Shown here one piece after another: positions 23,264-28,127 of a DNA stretch of 28,127 nt. Each line of letters opens with the position of its first letter. Positions within the stretch are counted from its first letter, which is position 1. The DNA is from an uncultured Eubacterium sp. (GTDB lineage Bacteria; Bacillota; Clostridia; Peptostreptococcales; Anaerovoracaceae). A model generated the notes under the pieces. The model ran no database searches. It saw only the letters and a program-made list of their open reading frames with translations, and was not told the DNA's origin. A program made the position numbers and the translations under genes. The stretch spans positions 1 to 28,127 of the forward strand of contig URXI01000019.1 of the NCBI GenBank assembly GCA_900551775.1, read 5' to 3'.

Positions 23264-23797
23264 TTAGAACCACATCACGTTTACAATCACAGTCGCGGCA
23301 ATCAGCGAAGCCAGGTCGCCCAGCAGTCCTGCTGCGACAGACTGCCTTGCATTGGTAATGCCGACCGCTCCATAATATACTGCTACGATATAGAAGGTGG
23401 TTTCTGTAGATCCCAGCGCTACAGATGAAATTCTGCCAATCTGTGACTGTGTGCCAAACTCTTTTAATAAGTCTGCCATCAGACCCTCTGCTCCGCCGCC
23501 GGAGAAGGATCTCATGATCCCCATAGGAAGTACCTCTGCAGGCATGTTTATCAAATTCGTTACCGGTTCTAACAGGTTGCACAGCCAGTCCATGGCGCCT
23601 GACGCTCTGAACATTCCGATTGCGCAAAGCATGGCTACCAGATAAGGAATAATCATGATTGCCGTGGAAAACCCTTCTTTTGCTCCTTCTGTAAATACGG
23701 CATAGACAGGGACTTTCTTGCAGATTGCATAAAGGCAAACTGCAGCCACGACCACTGGTATGGCCCATACGGATATTGCTTCTAATACTGCTGTCAT
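23264..23797 (-). CDS. spmB: Spore maturation protein B homologue
   Basis: SpmB is a membrane protein of the nucleoside-recognition (Gate) domain family, needed with SpmA for spore core dehydration in Bacillus. It also occurs in non-sporulating bacteria with unknown function. The product has 177 residues from the ATG at 23797. An ATG-like frame to 23815 would place the GGAGGT ribosome binding site inside the gene. Conserved segments include FSTAIMIIPYLVAMLCAIGMFRAS, LPMGIMRSFSGGGAEGLM and ALGSTETTFYIVAVYYGAVG. The ribosome binding site overlaps the spmA stop, indicating coupling. Confidence 0.93.
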   Translation of the reverse strand: MTAVLEAISVWAIPVVVAAVCLYAICKKVPVYAVFTEGAKEGFSTAIMIIPYLVAMLCAIGMFRASGAMDWLCNLLEPVTNLINMPAEVLPMGIMRSFSGGGAEGLMADLLKEFGTQSQIGRISSVALGSTETTFYIVAVYYGAVGITNARQSVAAGLLGDLASLIAATVIVNVMWF

Positions 23798-23808
23798 GAC
23801 CTTACCTC

Positions 23809-24525
23809 CTACCATGCCACTTTTTCTTCTTCAGCGTTAACGGATTGATAGTTCTCAGGCAGTACGATCGGATCGTCTCCGATATAGTCCTCGTTGATTT
23901 CCAACGTGCCTGCTGCGATTTCTTTTTCGATAATTGCGTCGTATTTGAATCTCTTCATCTTGCCAAAGACGATGGTGAAGAAAATACCGACAACGGTGGA
24001 TACTGTCGTCGCGATGATAACCGGTGCGATGATCTCCGCTGCTCCTGCCGTCTGAACATCTGCACGATAGGCGATTGCTGTAACAGGAATTAACGTAATC
24101 GACGTGGTAGCGACTGCCAGCAGCATAACCTGCGCATCTGTGGCGATGTTCTTGGTCTTGTTCAGAGTCTGCAGCTCCTGCATAGCTTTTATGCCAAAAG
24201 GCGTTGCCGCGTTACCGATTCCCAGGATATTGGCTGCAAAGTACAGCGCCATCGCGGAGTTTGCCGGATGATCCTTCGGTACGCCCGGAAACAGCAGCCT
24301 CATAACTGGTGAGATCGCCTTGCCCAGTTTTTCGCAAAGCCCTGCTTTTTCCATAACCTTCATTAAACCGCAGAAAAATGCCATGATACCGATCAGACCC
24401 ATGGCAATCTCTACGGCTGTAGGCGCGAACTCCATCAAATTGTCGAGTACGCCCTGCATGTTGCCAGTAGCGCCGCCAGCGACTACTGCGATGACAACCA
24501 GTGCCACCCAGATATAATTCATCAT
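23809..24525 (-). CDS. spmA: Spore maturation protein A homologue
   Basis: The product has 238 residues, with about six membrane segments and the SpmA pattern: GLIGIMAFFCGLMKVMEKAG, then LFPGVPKDHPANSAMALYFA and NILGIGNAATPFGIKAM, which match the Gate domain. A polar C-terminal tail of about 45 residues follows. AAGGAGG precedes a double ATG; the first (24525) is used. It is first in a spmA-spmB-ldcA operon. In Bacillus the same pair follows dacB under sigma-E. Here the upstream region instead shows a sigma-54-like promoter, so regulation is probably different. Confidence 0.93.
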   Translation of the reverse strand: MMNYIWVALVVIAVVAGGATGNMQGVLDNLMEFAPTAVEIAMGLIGIMAFFCGLMKVMEKAGLCEKLGKAISPVMRLLFPGVPKDHPANSAMALYFAANILGIGNAATPFGIKAMQELQTLNKTKNIATDAQVMLLAVATTSITLIPVTAIAYRADVQTAGAAEIIAPVIIATTVSTVVGIFFTIVFGKMKRFKYDAIIEKEIAAGTLEINEDYIGDDPIVLPENYQSVNAEEEKVAW

Positions 24526-24578
24526 ATATTGTGTCCTCCTTAAAAATATATTCGCTTATATAATTGCGTCAAATTTCA

Positions 24579-24601
24579 ATTCCGCCGATGTGAAGCGGAA
24601 T
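24579..24601 (-). other. Leader hairpin with orphan ribosome binding site before spmA
   Basis: ATTCCGC (24579-24585) and GCGGAAT (24595-24601) form a 7-bp stem. On the minus strand GAAAGGAGG (24615-24607) stands five bases before this stem with no ATG, GTG or TTG start after it; an ATT codon opens an 11-codon frame. It may be a leader peptide, an anti-Shine-Dalgarno region or a decayed gene. Confidence 0.35.
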
Positions 24602-24662
24602 GCCAGCCTCCTTTCTAAAAATAGTCAAAAAATTGTAAATTCATTAGGATGCCCTATGATAG

Positions 24663-24679
24663 AGCAATATTTATGCCAA
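24663..24679 (-). promoter_or_regulatory. Sigma-54-type promoter of spmA-spmB-ldcA
   Basis: The minus strand reads TTGGCATAAATATTGCT. It has GG and GC with exactly ten bases between, the TGGCA and TTGC blocks intact. The predicted start near 24652 gives a leader of about 127 bases to spmA. Confidence 0.7.
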
Positions 24680-24758
24680 TTTAAAAATATGACTGAATTT
24701 GATGAATCTTGAAAGAATGTATCACTTTTCTGTCATTTTTGTCCGAAAATCAGGACGC

Positions 24759-24780
24759 ATAATCCTAATTTCCGGATTAT
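24759..24780. promoter_or_regulatory. Inverted repeat between two divergent sigma-54-type promoters
   Basis: The perfect 7-bp dyad ATAATCC-N8-GGATTAT lies about 85-100 bases upstream of the spmA promoter and about 40-60 upstream of the plus-strand promoter. This is the usual place for an enhancer-binding activator. A weaker dyad, GTCC-N8-GGAC, lies at 24741-24756. Confidence 0.5.
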
Positions 24781-24815
24781 ATTGCCAAAATTTCTCGTAA
24801 AATCCTCATTGTGAA

Positions 24816-24832
24816 AAGGCATATTTCTTGCT
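24816..24832 (+). promoter_or_regulatory. Sigma-54-type promoter of the 202-aa membrane protein gene
   Basis: AAGGCATATTTCTTGCT has GG and GC separated by exactly ten bases, and TTGC intact. The predicted start is near 24843, about 33 bases before the ATG at 24876. Confidence 0.6.
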
Positions 24833-24875
24833 TTAATAGTATATGTGCAGTTATTTTATAAAAGGAGAACAATTT

Positions 24876-25484
24876 ATGAATAAGATACAATATCACTATA
24901 CGAATCTGGCAAAACAGATTTTTTTCCTCGTCTGCTTCCTTTATATTTTTCTTCGTTTTCTCATCATGATGGAAATCATCGTTTTCAAAATTGATGGATA
25001 CTATGAAGCGACCAACATTCCGCTCACGCTCCTCCTCTATTCGGTGTTATTCGCAATCGTCCTTTTCCTTTTCAGAGGGCACAAGTTCTGTTTCAGCACT
25101 TATGATGAGGAGCACCTGATCTATCACAACACACTTCTGCGAACAGAAAAAACGCTGCAGCTTGCGGATGCGAAACTGGCGGTATTGGATACCTTCGGCA
25201 TAAAATTCTTTTCTGCACAGAATGCAGATCCAAAGACAGAGAAGCCGATTTTCTTTCTGCCGTTTTTCCGAGATGGAATTGTAGAAGCTGTTCAAATTGA
25301 CAAGTTCTATAAGCTGCTGAAGGCAAAAGAAGACATCCGGGTCATAAAGAAGTTCAAGGTGCTCCCCGGCTACAGCAATAGGTGGAAATTCGTCACAATT
25401 GCCTACGGTTTTCTTGCCGTCATCCTTTTCATGAGTTGTGCAACCCCGATTACCGTGGTCATCGTATTATTTCAAAATCACTAA
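24876..25484 (+). CDS. Unrecognised membrane protein, 202 residues
   Basis: The ATG at 24876 is chosen for AAAGGAGA upstream. A longer frame would begin at the predicted transcription start. Residues 14-36 and 49-66 are two N-terminal transmembrane helices. Residues 70-165 form a soluble part, mixed beta-like (DEEHLIYHNTLLRTEKTLQL, KPIFFLPFFRDGIVEAVQID). Residues 171-198 are a third transmembrane helix with a short tail. The pattern of a membrane-anchored small beta domain resembles bacterial PH-like proteins, but no diagnostic motif is present, so no function is assigned. It is divergent from spmA, shares its intergenic dyad, and is likely sigma-54 controlled. Confidence 0.75.
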   Translation: MNKIQYHYTNLAKQIFFLVCFLYIFLRFLIMMEIIVFKIDGYYEATNIPLTLLLYSVLFAIVLFLFRGHKFCFSTYDEEHLIYHNTLLRTEKTLQLADAKLAVLDTFGIKFFSAQNADPKTEKPIFFLPFFRDGIVEAVQIDKFYKLLKAKEDIRVIKKFKVLPGYSNRWKFVTIAYGFLAVILFMSCATPITVVIVLFQNH

Positions 25485-25489
25485 AAAAC

Positions 25490-25517
25490 GCCCTGTCAGT
25501 ATTCAGACCGACAGGGC
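25490..25517 (-). terminator. Terminator between convergent genes
   Basis: The stem GCCCTGTC / GACAGGGC (25490-25497, 25510-25517) has a 12-base loop. On the minus strand it is followed by a run of T, so it best serves the dipeptidase / small membrane protein transcript. It also lies just after the stop of the 202-aa gene. Confidence 0.75.
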
Positions 25518-25529
25518 TTTCCATATAGC

Positions 25530-25679
25530 TTATTCTTGATCCGTAGTATCTTTTTCCTGCTCCGTCGTTCTTCTTTTCGCCATCAAAGTGTCCATAAGGC
25601 TCTGCTTAGGGTTCTTCATGATGAACAGAAAAGACAGAATGACGATGAGGACGCCTGCAATTTTCATAATCGTATCCAT
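25530..25679 (-). CDS. 49-residue single-pass membrane protein
   Basis: The small frame has an ATG at 25679, preceded by GAAAGGA at about nine bases. It encodes MDTIMKIAGVLIVILSFLFI, a transmembrane helix at about 5-21, then a basic and then acidic polar tail (KNPKQSLMD, MAKRRTTEQEKD). The stop is followed closely by the terminator. It lies 83 bases after the M19 dipeptidase in the same direction, so it is probably co-transcribed. The topology and good codon structure support a real gene. No family is recognised; it could be a partner or localisation factor for a neighbouring protein. Confidence 0.65.
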   Translation of the reverse strand: MDTIMKIAGVLIVILSFLFIMKNPKQSLMDTLMAKRRTTEQEKDTTDQE

Positions 25680-25762
25680 ACTCACAATCCTTTCTTCCGT
25701 TCTGCATCAAAATCAACTAGCCAGTTTCACACAAAAGAAAACTGTTCTTCTAAAAACTCAAT

Positions 25763-26713
25763 TTATTCTCCAACCACGTCTCTAATCACTCTCAAGGCAT
25801 TGAGGCTGCAGATTTTGTCAATCTCGTCATCACTGAACTTCTTCTCCATTTCTGCAAGCAGCCTGCCAAAACCGCTGTAATTGACTAGCTCGCCGTTGTC
25901 GTCAATGCCGTCAAAGTCAGAGCCGAAGCCGATGGCCTCAATTCCCGCTTTGTTCCGCATATGAAGCAGATGCCCGATAATCTGCTCTATGGTCGCATGC
26001 TCCGAACCCTCCTGCAGGAAAGAACACTCGAAGTTGACGCCAACCATGCCGCCGCAGTTGCCGAGAATCCGCAGCTGCTCATCAGTCAAATTCCTCTTGT
26101 TGTTGCACAGCGCTCTTGCGCAAGAATGAGATGCGACAAAAGGTTTTTTGCTGTATTTTGCCACATCGTAAAATCCGCCCTCGGACATATGGGATACATC
26201 GATAATCATACCTAGCTCATTCATCCGCTCAACCACCTCAAGACCAAAGGGTTTGAGTCCCTTTTGATGGATTTCAGAATCATCGCTGCAAGGGTAGCCA
26301 ACGGAATTCTCATACCCCCACATCAGAGTCAGCAGCCTGACACCCATGTCATAGACCTCTTCCACTCTTTCCATCTTTCCGTCGATGAACACGCCGTCCT
26401 CTACGGTCAGAAAGGCGGACAAAAGCCCTGCATTCCTGTTTTTCTCGATATCCCTAGCACTCAATGCCGGCCTGATGATATGGCTGTGGGTTTCCATCTG
26501 TTTCGTGTAATAGCCATAGATTCCCTTCAAAATATCATAGGGATCCATAGTCTCCATCTCCTGTCTCGACAGATACATGGCAAAGAACTGCGCCAGGGAC
26601 CCGTTCTCCTTCAGCAGTTTCAGATTGATAGAGGTTTCCCCGTCAAAGAAACTTCGTTCGGGATGCCTCCACCCCTCAATCAGGGTATCACAATGCATAT
26701 CTATAATTCTCAT
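25763..26713 (-). CDS. Membrane dipeptidase-family metallohydrolase (M19)
   Basis: The product has 316 residues from the ATG at 26713, eight bases after GAGGAGG. An open frame to 26785 would overlap the promoter. The binuclear zinc-site segments are present: His7 and Asp9 in MHCDTL, Glu in TVEDG, His in IDVSHMSE, His in ASHSCARALCNNKRNLTDEQ, and Asp in GFGSDFDGI. M19 enzymes hydrolyse dipeptides, many with a D-residue at the C-terminal position. There is no signal peptide, so it acts in the cytoplasm. A sigma-54-type promoter lies about 65 bases upstream, divergent from a similar one for an M20 hydrolase. Together they suggest a peptide or D-amino-acid catabolic unit. Confidence 0.92.
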   Translation of the reverse strand: MRIIDMHCDTLIEGWRHPERSFFDGETSINLKLLKENGSLAQFFAMYLSRQEMETMDPYDILKGIYGYYTKQMETHSHIIRPALSARDIEKNRNAGLLSAFLTVEDGVFIDGKMERVEEVYDMGVRLLTLMWGYENSVGYPCSDDSEIHQKGLKPFGLEVVERMNELGMIIDVSHMSEGGFYDVAKYSKKPFVASHSCARALCNNKRNLTDEQLRILGNCGGMVGVNFECSFLQEGSEHATIEQIIGHLLHMRNKAGIEAIGFGSDFDGIDDNGELVNYSGFGRLLAEMEKKFSDDEIDKICSLNALRVIRDVVGE

Positions 26714-26779
26714 ATTCTCGTCCTCCTCAAGTCTAAAGCGGTACAATGCTGCAGCCACCTGTTCTATATAATTATATAA

Positions 26780-26796
26780 AAGCAATTATTATGCCA
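26780..26796 (-). promoter_or_regulatory. Sigma-54-type promoter of the M19 dipeptidase gene
   Basis: The minus strand reads TTGGCATAATAATTGCT, with ten bases between GG and GC. It is 15 of 17 identical to the spmA promoter. The predicted start near 26768 gives a 55-base leader. A 14-bp AT-only palindrome (TATATAATTATATA, 26764-26777) covers the start. Confidence 0.7.
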
Positions 26797-26808
26797 AAAT
26801 ATAGCAAA

Positions 26809-26825
26809 ATCGGCACGGTAATTGC
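26809..26825 (+). promoter_or_regulatory. Sigma-54-type promoter of the M20 hydrolase gene
   Basis: TCGGCACGGTAATTGCA has the -24 block GGCACG and the -12 block TTGCA intact, with ten bases between GG and GC. The predicted start near 26836 is about 36 bases before the ATG. It is back to back with the dipeptidase promoter, 12 bases apart. Confidence 0.7.
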
Positions 26826-26871
26826 ATTATAATATATTCATTAAATCAATTCAACCAGAGGGAGGTCAATT

Positions 26872-28074
26872 ATGACGTATCACATAAAAGAATTACAAGC
26901 AAAAGTAAATGAGATCTTTCCGCAAGTCGTGGAATTGCGCAGGCAGCTCCACATGTACCCTGAACTCAGCGGGGAAGAAGAAGAGACTGGCAAATTTATA
27001 CAGTCTGAACTGAATAGGCTCGACATCCCCTATCAAAGCAGCATCGCAAGCCACGGCATCTGCGCCACGATCTATGGAAAAGACAGGTCCCGCGGTGTGG
27101 GTATCAGAGCGGATATGGACGCCCTGCCGCTGACAGAACGGGCTGACGTGCCCTTCAAATCCCGGAAACCAGGCATTATGCATGGCTGTGGACATGATAT
27201 CCACACTGCCATTCTATTAGGCACCGCCCGCATCTTAAACGAGATGAAAAAGGATTTGTCCGGTTCCGTCCGGCTGTTGTTCCAACCCTCAGAAGAAACT
27301 ATCGGCGGGGCAAAGCAGATGATCGATGCAGGCTGCCTGGAAAACCCCAAGATTTCCAGCGTAATCGGCCTCCACGTAGACCCCTTTGTCGATGCAGGCT
27401 GCATTCAATTTATTCCTGGCGCTATGAATGCGGCCTCTTGCGAATTTTATGTTACAGTTATAGGGAAATCCTGCCACGGCGCCCACCCTGCGGAGGGCAT
27501 CGACTCCCTGCTTGCTTCCTGTACCATGGTCAGCTCCCTGCAGTCCATTATTACCAGAAAAATCGACCCGGCAGAAGCTGCTTTGATCACGGTAGGACAG
27601 TTTCACAGTGGAACAAAGAATAACATCATCTCTGGCGAAACCAGATTTTCCGGCATCATTCGCACCTTGAACATGGAAAATCGCAGCTTTATCAAAAAAC
27701 AGATTGAAGAAGTCTGCACGGCAACCGCCCAGGCTTATGGTGCTGTCTGCAGTATTGAATTCTGCGACAGCTATCCTTCCCTGGAAAATGACAGACAGCT
27801 TCTCGACTGGATCAGACCGGCCTGTGAAGAGGCTCTCGGGCGGACCTGCGTGTTTCTCTGCACAAAGCCAAGCCTGGGAGCCGATGACTTCGCTTACTTC
27901 TGCCACGGTACCAGGGGGCTTTACTATAACATCGGCACACGCAGGCCAGGTGACAAAGATCCTTATCCCATCCACAGCGATCGCTTCGATCCGGACGAAG
28001 AGTGCATCCGTGCCGGCATCTTGACAGAAGTGCTGGCAGTGTTGAAGATACTAGAAGAGGAGGACAGAAAATGA
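26872..28074 (+). CDS. M20-family (M20D) amidohydrolase / aminoacyl-amide hydrolase
   Basis: The product has 400 residues. The family opening LRRQLHMYPELSGEEEET and the metal ligands are present: Cys106 and His108 (GCGHDIHTA), Glu141 and Glu142 (PSEETIGG), His168 (GLHVDP) and the terminal His of YPIHSDRFD. The catalytic Glu precedes a metal ligand as usual. M20D enzymes cleave N-acyl amino acids, hippurate or IAA conjugates, or act as deacetylases in amino-acid pathways. The exact substrate is not visible. GGGAGGT precedes the ATG. The stop overlaps the next ATG (ATGA), so it is the first gene of an operon that continues beyond the window. Confidence 0.93.
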   Translation: MTYHIKELQAKVNEIFPQVVELRRQLHMYPELSGEEEETGKFIQSELNRLDIPYQSSIASHGICATIYGKDRSRGVGIRADMDALPLTERADVPFKSRKPGIMHGCGHDIHTAILLGTARILNEMKKDLSGSVRLLFQPSEETIGGAKQMIDAGCLENPKISSVIGLHVDPFVDAGCIQFIPGAMNAASCEFYVTVIGKSCHGAHPAEGIDSLLASCTMVSSLQSIITRKIDPAEAALITVGQFHSGTKNNIISGETRFSGIIRTLNMENRSFIKKQIEEVCTATAQAYGAVCSIEFCDSYPSLENDRQLLDWIRPACEEALGRTCVFLCTKPSLGADDFAYFCHGTRGLYYNIGTRRPGDKDPYPIHSDRFDPDEECIRAGILTEVLAVLKILEEEDRK

Positions 28075-28127
28075 CCCAGACAGAAATGTTGCGAGATACG
28101 CAGATCATCGTAGATTTAGATCAGAGT
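28071..28127 (+). CDS. Start of a gene co-transcribed with the M20 hydrolase (19 codons)
   Basis: The ATG overlaps the stop of the M20 gene, and GAGGAGG lies nine bases upstream inside that gene. The visible residues are MTQTEMLRDTQIIVDLDQS. The IIVDLDQ pattern would fit the N terminus of an alanine-racemase-like PLP protein (strand followed by DLD), but the fragment is too short to assign. Confidence 0.6.
   Translation, partial: MTQTEMLRDTQIIVDLDQS

Noticed and set aside
26764..26777. TATATAATTATATA as an activator site
   Set aside because: AT-only palindrome in AT-rich DNA and located at the transcription start, not upstream; probably compositional.

Overview
The window looks like chromosomal DNA of a low-to-moderate GC anaerobic Firmicute (Clostridia). 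The reasons are strong GGAGG-type ribosome binding sites, consensus sigma-A promoters, meso-diaminopimelate synthesis genes, SpmA/SpmB, a YtrA-type GntR/ABC cassette, and a catabolic outlook towards amino acids and peptides (dimethylargininase-like, M19 and M20 hydrolases). An amino-acid-fermenting lineage near Anaerovoracaceae/Family XIII is my guess, not something shown. No tRNA, rRNA, CRISPR array or intact insertion sequence was seen.

Layout: (1) 1-3770: start of a dimethylargininase-like gene, an unrecognised 66-aa gene with a textbook promoter, a FadR-type GntR regulator, and a two-gene operon of a GntR-RCK_C (BusR-like) regulator and a sodium:solute symporter. (2) 3800-11830, all minus strand: walJ-rlmH followed by the complete F-type ATP synthase operon atpIBEFHAGDC. 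The c subunit carries a Na+-type ligand set, and the epsilon subunit lacks the usual C-terminal helical domain. (3) 11865-12660: remnant of an isochorismatase-family gene, its surviving sigma-54-like promoter, and a non-coding repeat-rich stretch. (4) 12668-14411: RNase HI with an insertion, then a CofE-like (F420 ligase family) protein. (5) 14475-17488: AraC/GyrI-like regulator with a doubtful start, divergent from a UvrA-like drug-resistance ATPase broken by an internal deletion. (6) 17529-19469: self-contained YtrA-type regulator/ABC ATPase/ABC-2 permease operon with a duplicated operator. (7) 19503-22208: lysA-dapF-vanX-like operon. (8) 22325-24525: spmA-spmB-ldcA operon. (9) 24876-28127: a membrane protein, an M19 dipeptidase followed by a 49-aa membrane protein, an M20 amidohydrolase, and the first codons of a following gene.

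The most striking theme is regulatory. Five sites match the sigma-54 (RpoN) -24/-12 pattern with exactly ten bases between GG and GC. Four of them form two back-to-back divergent pairs in front of spmA / a membrane protein and dipeptidase / M20 hydrolase. The fifth precedes the isochorismatase pseudogene. Peptide and peptidoglycan-fragment turnover genes here may therefore belong to one sigma-54 regulon. The enhancer-binding activator is not in the window. Other points of interest are the putative c-di-AMP-responsive transporter operon, the probable sodium-coupled ATP synthase and several decaying genes.
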